From contig MWJO01000021.1 of the NCBI GenBank assembly GCA_002027195.1, forward strand, positions 31,969-95,968: a stretch of 64,000 bases of DNA. The letters run 5' to 3'. Of this stretch, positions 36,210-44,993 are shown in pieces (position 1 is the stretch's first letter; every line of letters starts with the position of its first letter). The notes below the pieces were generated by a model. The model did no database searches. It was given only the letters and a program-made list of their open reading frames with translations, and was not told where the DNA came from. The stretch comes from Streptomyces sp. GKU 895 (lineage in GTDB: Bacteria > Actinomycetota > Actinomycetes > Streptomycetales > Streptomycetaceae). The translations under genes were made by a program, and so were the position numbers.

Positions 36210-37304
36210 ATGGCCACGGCACCTCGGCCCCGTACGACCACCCGTGACCCGGAGGATCTCGCCCGCCGTCTGACCGCCTGGCTCGACACCCGGCTGCCCG
36301 GCGCGAAGGCGGTCGGCGTGACCGTCCCCACCTCCAACGGCATGTCCAGCGAGACGCTCCTCTTCGACATCGAGCATCCCGAACCGCCCCTGCGCTCCTG
36401 TGCGTTGAGGCTCGCGGCGGACCCGGCGGCGTACACCGTCTTCCCGGTCTACGACATGGTCCGCCAGTACCGGACGATGCGGGTGGTGGGGGAGCACTCC
36501 GACCTGGCCGTGCCGAAGGTGCTGTGGCTGGAGGAGGACCCCGGCCCGCTCGGTGCGCCCTTCTTCGTGATGGAGCGCGTGGCGGGCCGCGTCCCGCCGG
36601 ACGTCATGCCGTACACGTACGAGGGCAACTGGCTGCACGCGGCGACCGACGAGGAGCGGGAGGGCCTGGAGGCGGCCTCCATAGGGCTGTTGGCCCGACT
36701 GCACGACCAAGTTCCTTTGGCAGAAGCCCAGTTCCTGGCACTCCCCGGAGAGGGCGACGCGCTGCGCCGCCACGTCACCGCCCAACGGGCCTACTACGAC
36801 TGGGTCGTCGACGGTGTCGCCCGCTCACCGCTCATCGAGGCGGCCTTCGACCGCCTGGAGGAGACATGGCCGCGCGAACCCGGCCCGCCCGTCCTCAACT
36901 GGGGCGACGCGCGCATCGGGAACGTCGTCTACGACGGCTTCACCCCCGCCGCCGTCCTCGACTGGGAGATGGCCGCGCTCGCCCCGCGCGAGGTCGACCT
37001 CGGCTGGACCGTGTATCTGCACCGCTTCTTCCAGGACCTGACCGAGGCCTTCGGTCAGCGCGGACTGCCGGACTTCCTGCGCCGCGACCGCATCGAGGCG
37101 CGCTACGCCGAACTCACCGGCCACGCCCCGCGCGACATGGACTTCTACACCCTGTACGCCGCGCTGCGGCAGGCGATCGTCATGCTGCGCGTCGCCTACC
37201 GGCAGGTGCACTTCGGTGAAGTCGCCGTCCCGGCCGACCCGGACACACTGATCCTGCACCACGGCAGTCTGCGCGCCATGGTGCAGGGCAGCTACTGGGA
37301 TTGA
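36210..37304 (+). CDS. APH-fold phosphotransferase
   Basis: A 364-aa protein from ATG 36210. It has the aminoglycoside/choline-kinase fold: an N-lobe with GVTVPTSNGMSSETLLFDI, PFFVMERVAG as hinge, the catalytic loop LNWGDARIGN (the usual His before Gly-Asp is Trp) and AVLDWEMAALAPREVDLGW binding Mg. Members of this branch next to acyl-CoA dehydrogenases act on acyl substrates, as in ACAD10/11 and LvaA, rather than antibiotics. The pairing with the ACAD at 33548 supports a 4-hydroxyacyl-CoA type function, which is inference. Confidence 0.83.
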   Translation: MATAPRPRTTTRDPEDLARRLTAWLDTRLPGAKAVGVTVPTSNGMSSETLLFDIEHPEPPLRSCALRLAADPAAYTVFPVYDMVRQYRTMRVVGEHSDLAVPKVLWLEEDPGPLGAPFFVMERVAGRVPPDVMPYTYEGNWLHAATDEEREGLEAASIGLLARLHDQVPLAEAQFLALPGEGDALRRHVTAQRAYYDWVVDGVARSPLIEAAFDRLEETWPREPGPPVLNWGDARIGNVVYDGFTPAAVLDWEMAALAPREVDLGWTVYLHRFFQDLTEAFGQRGLPDFLRRDRIEARYAELTGHAPRDMDFYTLYAALRQAIVMLRVAYRQVHFGEVAVPADPDTLILHHGSLRAMVQGSYWD

Positions 37305-37325
37305 CCGGTGCCTCGGAGAGCGCGC

Positions 37326-37760
37326 TCAGGCGGCTTGGCGCCGCATCGCGGGGACCCTGATGGGGCGCGAGCCCGGTCCGCCGACGTGCGAGAAGGGCTG
37401 GGTCCGCCAGTCGAGACCCTGAGGGAGCGTCAACAGCAGCGCGGTGTCCTGCTCCTGGGGCTGCACGTCCTCGTCGGCCGGACGCGCATCGGCGGCACGG
37501 CGGCCGGTACCGGCGCAGACCGTGAGACCGAAGGGGTTCCAGGGCGAGGCGCACAGCGCGTGCTCCGGAAGCACCTCCTCGTCCGCCAGGAGGGCGATGG
37601 GCTGCGCGCAGTCAGGGCAGACCACCCGGAACATCTCGAAGGTGTCGTACGCGTCGAGTTCGTCGTCGAGGGCGTCGGGTTCGACGCCCTCCGGCTCGGG
37701 CTCGGCGACCGCCTGGAGTCGCTTGGGTGCGGTACGACCAGGGCGCTTAAGACTCTGCAT
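37326..37760 (-). CDS. Conserved hypothetical protein with CPDC motif
   Basis: A 144-aa protein from ATG 37760. After a basic start (MQSLKRPGRTAPKRLQ) there is an acidic stretch and then FRVVCPDCAQPIALLADEEVLPEHALC, given here as landmarks at about residues 44-70, with a later VCAGTG; the four cysteines could form a zinc site. The C-terminus has LTLPQGLDWRTQPFSHVGGP. Codon bias is normal and the frame is intact. It is convergent with the phosphotransferase. Function unknown; it resembles small regulatory or scaffold proteins conserved in Streptomyces. Confidence 0.65.
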   Translation of the reverse strand: MQSLKRPGRTAPKRLQAVAEPEPEGVEPDALDDELDAYDTFEMFRVVCPDCAQPIALLADEEVLPEHALCASPWNPFGLTVCAGTGRRAADARPADEDVQPQEQDTALLLTLPQGLDWRTQPFSHVGGPGSRPIRVPAMRRQAA

Positions 37761-38028
37761 GGGATTCTCCCCCTCGGGCTGGGCCGTGAAGGCGCTGCGG
37801 CCTCGACCACAGCAAGCACTTCCCGCCCCGTCTCGGCGGTAATCACGAGAACATCACGGAGACCGTTCGGGGGCTGTGGCGTTCGTCACATGCCGCACGC
37901 AGGTGCCCGGCGCGGCCGTTTTGTCCCTCAGTCGGCGCACAGGACCCTCTCGGCCACATCACGAACCGGACATGACCTGGGGCGCTGAGGTATCGGAGGA
38001 GATCACGCGGGCTGTAAGTTCTTGCGTC

Positions 38029-38469
38029 ATGGAGGAGCTGGACCGTCAGATCGTGCAGCTGCTCGTCAAGGACGGGCGGATGAGCTACACAGACCTAGGC
38101 AAGGCCACGGGCCTGTCCACGTCGGCCGTGCACCAGCGGGTGCGCCGGCTGGAGCAGCGTGGCGTCATCCGTGGATATGCCGCGGTCGTCGACCCGGAGG
38201 CCGTCGGGCTGCCCATGACCGCCTTCATCTCGGTGAAGCCGTTCGACCCCAGCGCCCCCGACGACATCGCGGACCGCCTGGCCGGCGTGCCCGAGATCGA
38301 GGCCTGCCACAGCGTCGCGGGCGACGAGAACTACATCCTCAAGGTGCGGGTGGCCACCCCGCACGAGCTGGAGGAACTGCTGGCGCGGCTGCGGTCGCTG
38401 GCAGGAGTCTCGACCCGGACCACGGTGGTGCTGTCGACGCCCTACGAGGCCCGGCCTCCCCGTATCTGA
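38029..38469 (+). CDS. Lrp/AsnC family transcriptional regulator
   Basis: A 146-aa protein; ATG 38029 is used because it begins the family-typical MEELDRQIVQLL, and a TAAGTT -10-like element ends at about 38020, consistent with a leaderless mRNA. The HTH is LGKATGLSTSAVHQRVRRL (about 25-43), followed by the RAM domain with AGDENYILKVRV. It likely controls amino-acid metabolism and may regulate the amidohydrolase that starts 47 bp downstream. Confidence 0.88.
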   Translation: MEELDRQIVQLLVKDGRMSYTDLGKATGLSTSAVHQRVRRLEQRGVIRGYAAVVDPEAVGLPMTAFISVKPFDPSAPDDIADRLAGVPEIEACHSVAGDENYILKVRVATPHELEELLARLRSLAGVSTRTTVVLSTPYEARPPRI

Positions 38470-38516
38470 CCCACCTGCGTGCGGGGCGGTCCCCGCCAGG
38501 CGCGAGACTGTTCCCC

Positions 38517-40117
38517 ATGAGTGAGTCCACCGCCGCGCCCAAGACCGTCCTGCTCCGCCGAGGAGAGGTCCACAGCCCCGCCGACCCCTTCGCCACCGCG
38601 ATGGTCGTCGAGAGCGGCCAGGTCGCCTGGGTGGGCTCCGAAGGCGCCGCGGACGCCTTCGCGGACGGCGTCGACGAGGTCGTCGACCTCGACGGTGCCC
38701 TGGTCACCCCCGCGTTCACCGACGCCCACGTCCACACCACCGCCACCGGCCTCGCCCTCACCGGCCTCGACCTGTCCGACGCGCCCTCCCTGGAGGCGGC
38801 CCTCGCCCTCGTACGGGACTTCGCCGCCGCCCGCCCGCAGGACCGCGTCCTGCTCGGCCACGGCTGGGACGCCGCCCGCTGGCCCGGTGGACGCCCGCCC
38901 ACGCGCGCGGAACTCGACGCCGCCACCGGCGGCCGCCCCCCTCTACCTCTCCCGCACTCGACGTCCACTCGGCGGTCGTGACGACGGCCCTGCTCGACAT
39001 GACGTCCCTCGGGCACGTCGACGGCCCGCTCACCGCCGACGCCCACCACGCCGTGCGCGCCACCGCGCTCGGGGCCATCACCCCGCCCAGCGCGTCGAGG
39101 CCCAGCGCACCGCCCTCGCCCACGCGGCCTCCCTCGGCATCGGATCGGTGCACGAGTGCGCCGGGCCGGACATCTCCTCCGAGGACGACTTCACCGGGCT
39201 GCTGCGGCTCGCCGCCGAGGAGGCCGGCCCGCGCGTCGTCGGCTACTGGGCCGAGCGGGACGTCGAGAAGGCGCGCGAGCTGGGCGCGCTGGGCGCCGCG
39301 GGAGACCTCTTCGTCGACGGCGCCCTCGGCTCCCACACCGCCTGTCTGCACGGCCCCTACAGCGACGCCGAGCACACCGGCACCGCCTACCTGGACGCTG
39401 CCGCCGTCGCCGCCCACGTCGCCGAATGCACCGAGGCGGGTTTCCAGGCGGGCTTCCACGCGATCGGCGACGCCGCCGTCACCGCGGTGACCGAGGGCGT
39501 GCGCGCCGCCGCCGAGAAGGTCGGCCTGGCCCGCGTCCGCGCCGCCCGGCATCGGCATCGAGCACGCCGAGATGCTCACGCCGGAGACGATCGCCGCCTT
39601 CGCCGAGCTGGGCCTCACCGCCTCCGTGCAGCCCGCGTTCGACGCGCTGTGGGGCGGCGAGGAGGGCATGTACGCGCAGCGCCTGGGCGCCGAGCGGGCC
39701 CGCACCCTGAACCCCTTCGCGGCCCTCCTGCGGGCCGGCGTACCGCTGGCCTTCGGCTCCGACAGCCCGGTCACCCCGCTCGACCCCTGGGGCACCGTCC
39801 GCGCCGCCGCCTTCCACCGCACTCCCGAGCACCGGATCTCGGTCCGCGCGGCGTTCACGGCCCACACGCGGGGCGGCTGGCGGGCGATCGGCCGGGACGA
39901 CGCGGGCGTCCTGGTGCCGGGCGCACCGGCCGACTACGCGGTCTGGCGCACCGACGAGCTGATCGTCCAGGCCCCGGACGACCGCGTCGCCCGCTGGTCC
40001 ACCGACCCCCGCTCCGGCACCCCCGGCCTGCCCGACCTCTCCCCGGGCGCCGACCTGCCCGTCTGCCTGCGCACGGTGGTGGGCGGACGGACGGTGTTCG
40101 TGCGGCCGAGCGAGTGA
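38517..40117 (+). CDS. YtcJ-like amidohydrolase, frame broken at four places as assembled
   Basis: From ATG 38517 the N-terminal beta domain and metal-binding DAHVHTTATGL (about 75) are in frame. The frame then shifts near 38945 and 38970 (extra C each), near 39082 (missing C) and near 39548 (extra C). In the corrected order the protein reads through VHSAVVTTALLDM, GIGSVHECAGPDIS, GYWAERDVEKARELG, FHAIGDAAVTAV, IGIEHAEMLT and PLAFGSDSPVTPLDPW to 40117, 532 aa. This is the amidohydrolase_3 (YtcJ/formamidase-like) fold with His, Asp and the FGSDSP metal motif. It hydrolyses an amide or related bond; substrate unknown. All four breaks lie at C runs or short repeats, arguing for assembly error. 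Confidence 0.83.
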
Positions 40118-40652
40118 TCTCCCGGGGTGGCGCGGCTCCCAACGGCTGCCGCCGCCCCGTCTCGCGACCTGCGCATCCTCGGCACTGACCTGGGCATTGA
40201 GGAAAGACGCGCAGGTCAAACGGCTGTTGACAGGCGACGGCAGGGGGCCGGTAGGTTCGGCCCAGTCCACCACCGGACGCCCTACCGGGGAACGTCCGCG
40301 AACTCGTCGCCGCGCCGCTGGGTCAGGGACGGTGTGCCGCACCGGGGCACCGCCACTGGCAGCCAGGCTCAGCGCCCGCGCCGCTGCGAGGGAACGTTCC
40401 GGCCGGTCGGGGAGGTGTGACCCGGGTGGGCCCGGGCGCTCAGTAGACAACGGCTTTCGGTCGACCCGCAGCCAGCGGGTCCCAGGTCGGCCCGAAGGGC
40501 GCCGGGCCCCCATCCGCCGCACGCACAGATGCCGAAGACGTCGCCCTTACCCACCTCTTGTTAAAACGACACCACCATACGAACGTCCTGTCACGTCGTC
40601 GTACGTGCCGCCGACTATGGTGGACCCCTGCGTACGGACTGAAGGGGCAGTA
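40118..40652 (+). other. 535-bp intergenic region upstream of ppm1
   Basis: No gene recognised. It contains an inverted repeat TGACCTG (40186-40192) / CAGGTCA (40212-40218) and a promoter-like sequence at 40227-40257. Another AT-rich stretch TTGTTAAAACG at 40558-40568 lies nearer ppm1. Confidence 0.5.
40227..40257 (+). promoter_or_regulatory. Possible vegetative promoter
   Basis: TTGACA (40227-40232) and TAGGTT (40252-40257), spacer 19 bp, or 18 bp to GTAGGT. If used for ppm1 it would give a leader of about 390 nt. Confidence 0.35.
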
Positions 40653-41447
40653 GTGAACGACGGCGACGGGACCCTCGCGGGGAGGCAGTTCGGCCCGCTC
40701 GGCACGGCCTTGGTGATCATCCCGACCTACAACGAGGCCGAGAACATCAAGAAGATCGTGGCCCGGGTCCGCAAGGCGGTTCCCGAAGCGCACGTCCTGG
40801 TCGCCGACGACAACAGCCCGGACGGCACCGGCAAGCTCGCCGACGAGCTCGCCGCCACCGACGACCACGTCCAGGTCCTGCACCGCAAGGGCAAGGAGGG
40901 CCTCGGCGCCGCCTACCTCGCGGGCTTCCGCTGGGGTCTGGACAACGGCTACGGCGTCCTGGTCGAGATGGACGCCGACGGCTCCCACCAGCCCGAGGAA
41001 CTGCCCCGCCTGCTGACCGCCCTCAAGGGTGCCGACCTCGTCCTCGGCTCCCGCTGGGTGCCGGGCGGCCGGGTCGTGAACTGGCCCAAGTCCCGCGAGT
41101 TCATCTCCCGCGGCGGCAGCCTCTACTCGCGGGTCCTGCTCGACGTCCCCATCCGCGACGTCACCGGCGGCTACCGTGCTTTCCGCCGCGAGACCCTGGA
41201 GGGCCTCGGCCTCGACGAGGTCGCCTCCCAGGGCTACTGCTTCCAGGTCGACCTGGCCCGCCGCGCGATCAAGTCCGGCTACCACGTCGTCGAGGTGCCC
41301 ATCACGTTCGTCGAGCGCGAACTCGGCGACTCCAAGATGAGCCGCGACATCCTCGTGGAGGCCCTGTGGCGGGTCACCACCTGGGGCGTGGGGGAGCGGG
41401 TCGGCAAGGTGCTGGGCCGCGACAAGAGCCCGGGCGACAAGGCCTGA
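40653..41447 (+). CDS. ppm1: Polyprenol-phosphate mannosyltransferase
   Basis: A 264-aa GT2 glycosyltransferase from GTG 40653 with GAAGGGG upstream. Motifs: LVIIPTYNEAENI at the start of the Rossmann-like fold, VADDNSPDGTG, VEMDADGSHQPEEL with the DxD metal site, and GSRWVPGGRVVNW. It lacks the membrane domains of Lnt-fused forms. It transfers mannose from GDP-mannose to polyprenol phosphate for protein and lipid mannosylation. In S. coelicolor the orthologue is needed for protein O-mannosylation and phage phiC31 infection. Followed by fxsA. Confidence 0.93.
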   Translation: MNDGDGTLAGRQFGPLGTALVIIPTYNEAENIKKIVARVRKAVPEAHVLVADDNSPDGTGKLADELAATDDHVQVLHRKGKEGLGAAYLAGFRWGLDNGYGVLVEMDADGSHQPEELPRLLTALKGADLVLGSRWVPGGRVVNWPKSREFISRGGSLYSRVLLDVPIRDVTGGYRAFRRETLEGLGLDEVASQGYCFQVDLARRAIKSGYHVVEVPITFVERELGDSKMSRDILVEALWRVTTWGVGERVGKVLGRDKSPGDKA

Positions 41448-41530
41448 CCTCGGACGTCCTACGGCCCACGGGGCCCCCGGTGGATCGTCCCCTTATCCCG
41501 TGTTGAGCCGTGCCCAGGCACACTGGACGC

Positions 41531-42085
41531 ATGACGAGTGGCGCTTCGACCCCCACGTACCCCGCCCGACCCCCGCGCTCCCGGCTGCGCACGTTCCTGC
41601 CGCTGGGGATCGCGGCGTGGCTGGTGCTGGAGATCTGGCTGCTGACCGTGGTCGCCGGCGCCGCGACCGGGTTCACGGTGTTCCTGCTGCTGCTCGCCGG
41701 GCTCGTGCTCGGCGCGGTGGTCATCAAGCGGGCGGGCCGCCGGGCCTTCCAGAACCTCAACGAGACGCTCCAGCGCGGCACGGCCCCGTCCCGCGGCGGG
41801 GGCAACGGCCTGATGATGCTGGGCGGCCTGCTCCTGATGATCCCGGGCCTGATCTCGGACGTGGTCGGCCTGGTGCTGCTGATCCCGCCGGTCCAGAAGG
41901 CCCTCAGCCGCTACACGGAGCGGACGGTCGAGCGCCGGCTGCGGGAGGCCGCCCCGGGCACCCTGGGTGACGCCTTCCAGCAGGCCCGGATGCACCGTCC
42001 CGACGGCAAGGTGGTCCAGGGCGAGGTCATCCGGGACGAGCCGGGCCGGGCCTCCGAGGAGCCGCGCCCGCCGCTGACGGGCTGA
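41531..42085 (+). CDS. fxsA: FxsA family membrane protein
   Basis: A 184-aa protein from ATG 41531. FxsA traits: four hydrophobic segments (FLPLGIAAWLVLEIWLL, GFTVFLLLLAGLVLGAVVI, LMMLGGLLLMIPGLISDVVG, LVLLIPPVQKAL), with the conserved LLMIPGLISD motif, then a hydrophilic C-terminal tail. In E. coli FxsA blocks F-plasmid exclusion of phage T7; its role in actinobacteria is unknown. It ends 36 bp before a large hairpin and is convergent with rbpA. Confidence 0.88.
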   Translation: MTSGASTPTYPARPPRSRLRTFLPLGIAAWLVLEIWLLTVVAGAATGFTVFLLLLAGLVLGAVVIKRAGRRAFQNLNETLQRGTAPSRGGGNGLMMLGGLLLMIPGLISDVVGLVLLIPPVQKALSRYTERTVERRLREAAPGTLGDAFQQARMHRPDGKVVQGEVIRDEPGRASEEPRPPLTG

Positions 42086-42120
42086 CGGCACCGCGACAGC
42101 ACTGCGGGCGACGGCACGCG

Positions 42121-42174
42121 GACATGACTGCGGGCGCCGTACATGGGATTCATGTACGCGCCCGCAGTCATGTC
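42121..42174. terminator. Bidirectional terminator between fxsA and rbpA
   Basis: A very long hairpin: GACATGACTGCGGGCG pairs with CGCCCGCAGTCATGTC, and an inner GTACATG/CATGTAC stem closes around GGATT. It lies between convergent genes, so it can serve both. Confidence 0.75.
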
Positions 42175-42207
42175 GTGCGCTGTGTTTACCCGCTCAGACC
42201 CTGGGGG

Positions 42208-42582
42208 CTATGCGGACTTGCGGCTGTCGCGCGGGTGAACGGCGATGTTCATCGCCCCCGAGCGGAGAACCGCCAGACGCTCCTCGAGGACCTCTTCGAG
42301 TTCCTCGCGGGTGCGCCGCTCCATCAGCATGTCCCAATGCGTACGCGCGGGCTTGGCCTTCTTCTCTTCAGGGCCGTCGCCGTCAACGAGGAGTGCCTGG
42401 GCCCCGCAGACCTTGCACTCCCACTCCGGCGGGATCTCCGCCTCGACCGAGAAGGGCATCTCAAACCGGTGCCCCTTCTCGCATGCGTACTCCACGGCCT
42501 GGCGCGGGGCCAGGTCGATGCCGCGGTCCGTCTCGTAGCTGGTCACCACGAGGCGCGTGCCGCGAAGAGCTCGCTCACTCAT
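42208..42582 (-). CDS. rbpA: RNA polymerase-binding protein RbpA
   Basis: A 124-aa protein from ATG 42582. It has the RbpA layout: a disordered N-terminus (RALRGTRLVVTSYETDRG), a Zn-ribbon-like core (YACEKGHRFEMPF and WECKVCGAQALLVDG), a basic linker and the sigma-interaction helices (THWDMLMERRTREELEEVLEERL). RbpA binds principal sigma factors and RNA polymerase, stimulates open-complex formation and affects rifampicin sensitivity. A perfect sigma-R promoter lies upstream, as known for rbpA in S. coelicolor. Confidence 0.97.
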   Translation of the reverse strand: MSERALRGTRLVVTSYETDRGIDLAPRQAVEYACEKGHRFEMPFSVEAEIPPEWECKVCGAQALLVDGDGPEEKKAKPARTHWDMLMERRTREELEEVLEERLAVLRSGAMNIAVHPRDSRKSA

Positions 42583-42643
42583 GAATCGTGCCTCCCGGGC
42601 TTGTCGCCCACAGGACAGGTGTCGCTGTCGTCGTCATCCGGTC

Positions 42644-42669
42644 AACGTCCGGTCGGCGGTAAAGATTCC
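42644..42669 (-). promoter_or_regulatory. Sigma-R promoter of rbpA
   Basis: On the minus strand GGAAT (42669-42665) and GTT (42646-42644) are separated by exactly 18 bp, matching the sigma-R consensus GGAAT-N18-GTT. Initiation would be about 55 nt upstream of the rbpA start, linking rbpA to thiol-oxidative stress. Confidence 0.85.
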
Positions 42670-42733
42670 CGTTCCGGGTCATGCGTCGCCGTCGTAGCCG
42701 CCCCTTGTTGTACCCACCGGCGCCCGGTTTGTC

Positions 42734-42751
42734 ACATCTGCTAGCAGATGT
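42734..42751. promoter_or_regulatory. 18-bp perfect palindrome upstream of rbpA
   Basis: ACATCTGCTAGCAGATGT is a perfect 18-bp palindrome about 65 bp upstream of the sigma-R -35 element. It also lies 87 bp after the end of the UMF1 transporter gene, so it is more likely an operator than part of a coding region. Confidence 0.5.
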
Positions 42752-42837
42752 CACCCAGCGTTTCGGCATCTTTGACGCGCAGTAACGGTACGCCAGGCAG
42801 GCCAAACGCGTACACTACCGCCCTTTGCCGTCGAACG

Positions 42838-44172
42838 CTAAATCTTCTCCGGAACGGCGTTGCCCGCGTCGCGGATCGCCTGCCGCACCGGAACCCGCGC
42901 GAGCAGGACGAACCCGAGCGCGAAGAAGGCGACCAGGGAGATGATCGCGTCCCGGTAGCTTCCGGTGAGCTGGTAGGTGATCCCGAACAGCAGGGGCCCC
43001 AGCCAGCTCATGCCCCGGTCGCTCATCTCGTACGCCGAGAAGTATTCGGCCTCCTTGCCCGGCGGTACGAGATGGGAGAACAGGGAGCGGGACAGGGCCT
43101 GGCTGCCGCCGAGGACGAGGCCGATCCCGGCGGCCAGCACGAAGAACCACACCGGTGCTCCGGCGGGCAGGAAGTACCCGGCCGCCAGGGTCACCGTCCA
43201 CGCCACGAGCGAGCCGAGGATCGTCCGCTTGGCGCCGTGGGTGCGGGCCAGCCGGCCCATGCCGAGCGCGCCAGCGACGGCCAGCACCTGGACGAGCAGC
43301 ACTGCCCCGATGAGCGTCGACTGGCCGAGGTCCAGTTCCTCGGAGCCGTAGATCGACGCCTGGGAGATCACGGTCTGGATGCCGTCGTTGTAGACGAGGT
43401 ACGCCAGCAGGAAGGCGAGCGTCAGCGGGTGGCGGCGCATGTCGCGGACGGTTGCCGCCAGCTGCCGGAAGCCCGGGGCGGTCGCCTCCTTCGCCGGGGT
43501 CCGGCGGTCGCGCAGCCGTCGTAGCGGTACGAGTGTGAAGGCGCCCCACCACAGACCCGCCGAGGCCAGGCAGATCCGGACGGCCATGCCCTCGGACAGA
43601 CCGAAGGAGTCGTGGGCGGTGTAGAGGACCAGGTTCACGACCAGGACGAGGGAGCCCGCCGCGTAGCCGAAGGCCCAGCCGCGCGAGGAGACCGCGTCGC
43701 GTTCCTCGGGCGGGGCGATCTGCGGGAGGTAGGAGTTGTAGAGCATCGTCCCGACCGCGGACGCCGCGTTCGCGACGATCAGCAGCAGACCGCCCAGGAG
43801 GTAGCGGTCGCCGCCGAGGAAGAACATCGCCGTCGTGGCCGCGGCGCCCGTGTAGGCGGCGGCCGCCAGGAGCGGCTTCTTGCGGCCCGTGCGGTCGGCC
43901 GCCGCGCCGACCAGGGGCATCAGCAGCACCGCCACGATCACCGACAGGGACACCGAGTACGCGAAGAACGACCCCGCGCGGACCGGGACACCCAGGGGGT
44001 GGACGTAGCCGTCCGCGTCGGCGGCGTCCTCGGCGACCGACGTCAGATAGGGGCCGAGGAACACGGTGAGCACGCTCGTCGAGTAGACGGAGCACGCCCA
44101 GTCGTAGAAGTACCAGCCGCGCTGCTCGCGCCGCCGGTCGGCGGCCTCCGCCACCAGGGTCTCCGTGCCCAT
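42838..44172 (-). CDS. UMF1-family MFS transporter
   Basis: A 444-aa protein from ATG 44172 (GAGGGGCGGG upstream). The start of the membrane domain, REQRGWYFYDWACSVYSTSVLTVFLGPYL in the first ~45 residues, is the hallmark of the UMF1/Atg22-like MFS family (Vacuole effluxer). LGGSQALSRSLFSHLVPPGKEAEYF near residue 340-365 is the second hallmark. About 12 helices. Relatives export or import small amino compounds; the substrate here is unknown. It is in a minus-strand run with GDPD and YczE genes upstream. Confidence 0.87.
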   Translation of the reverse strand: MGTETLVAEAADRRREQRGWYFYDWACSVYSTSVLTVFLGPYLTSVAEDAADADGYVHPLGVPVRAGSFFAYSVSLSVIVAVLLMPLVGAAADRTGRKKPLLAAAAYTGAAATTAMFFLGGDRYLLGGLLLIVANAASAVGTMLYNSYLPQIAPPEERDAVSSRGWAFGYAAGSLVLVVNLVLYTAHDSFGLSEGMAVRICLASAGLWWGAFTLVPLRRLRDRRTPAKEATAPGFRQLAATVRDMRRHPLTLAFLLAYLVYNDGIQTVISQASIYGSEELDLGQSTLIGAVLLVQVLAVAGALGMGRLARTHGAKRTILGSLVAWTVTLAAGYFLPAGAPVWFFVLAAGIGLVLGGSQALSRSLFSHLVPPGKEAEYFSAYEMSDRGMSWLGPLLFGITYQLTGSYRDAIISLVAFFALGFVLLARVPVRQAIRDAGNAVPEKI

Positions 44173-44225
44173 CCCGCCCCTCGCTGGTCCGCGCGCGGGT
44201 GGGGGTTCCGGGGGCGGGAGGTCGG

Positions 44226-44993
44226 TCAGACCCAGACGCCGCGGTCCTCCATGACCTTGCGCAACGTGTCGATGTGATCGGTCATGATGCCATCGACTCC
44301 CAGGTCCAGAAGACGGTGCATGCGGTCGGGATCGTTGATGGTCCACACGTGCACGTGCAGCCCGCGCGCGTGGGCGGCGCGGACGAAGCGGTGGTCCACG
44401 ACCTGGATGCCCGACTGGGTCTCCGGCACCTGGGCGGCGACCGCGGAAGCGCGCAGCGCGGCAGGCACCCCCCAGGACCGCATCCGCAGATTGAGGACGC
44501 CCCGGGTGCCGTACGACGTCGCCAGGCGCGGGCCCGCCAGCCGCTGGGCACGCACGACCCGCGCCTCGGAGAACGAGCCGACGCAGACGCGGTCCCAGGT
44601 GCCGGTGCGCTCGACCAGGTCCAGCAAGGGGTGCAGCGCCGACTCGGCCTTGAGGTCGACGTTCCAGCGGGCGTCGGGGAACGTCTCCAGGAGCTCCTCG
44701 AACAGGGGTACCGGCTCCCTGCCCGCCACGCGCGCGTGGCTCACCTCCGCCCAGGGCAGGTCCGCGATCCGGCCCGCCCCGTCGGTCACCCGGTCCAGGG
44801 TCGCGTCGTGGAAGGCGACGAGCTTCCCGTCCGCCGTGGCGTGGACGTCGGTCTCCAGATAGCGGTAGCCCGTCTCCACCGCCCGCCGGAACTGCAGCAG
44901 GGTGTTCTCCAGACCGTCCGCCGCGCCGCCCCGGTGGGCGAAGGGGATCGGGCCGGGGTGGTCGAGGTACGGGTGACGTATCCGGATGCTCAC
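44226..44993 (-). CDS. Glycerophosphodiester phosphodiesterase
   Basis: A 255-aa protein from GTG 44993, overlapping the upstream YczE stop by 4 bp. GDPD catalytic pattern: FAHRGGAADGLENTLLQFRRA (about 17-37) with His and Glu, ETDVHATADGKLVAFHD with Glu/Asp and His, and a C-terminal HVHVWTINDPDRMHRLLDLGVDGIMTD. A TIM barrel enzyme that releases glycerol-3-phosphate from glycerophosphodiesters. No signal peptide, so cytoplasmic. Confidence 0.93.
   Translation of the reverse strand: MSIRIRHPYLDHPGPIPFAHRGGAADGLENTLLQFRRAVETGYRYLETDVHATADGKLVAFHDATLDRVTDGAGRIADLPWAEVSHARVAGREPVPLFEELLETFPDARWNVDLKAESALHPLLDLVERTGTWDRVCVGSFSEARVVRAQRLAGPRLATSYGTRGVLNLRMRSWGVPAALRASAVAAQVPETQSGIQVVDHRFVRAAHARGLHVHVWTINDPDRMHRLLDLGVDGIMTDHIDTLRKVMEDRGVWV

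Noticed and set aside
38521..40188. 555-aa frame as the amidohydrolase
   Set aside because: Only the middle part of this frame is protein-like; the true product switches between frames at indel sites.
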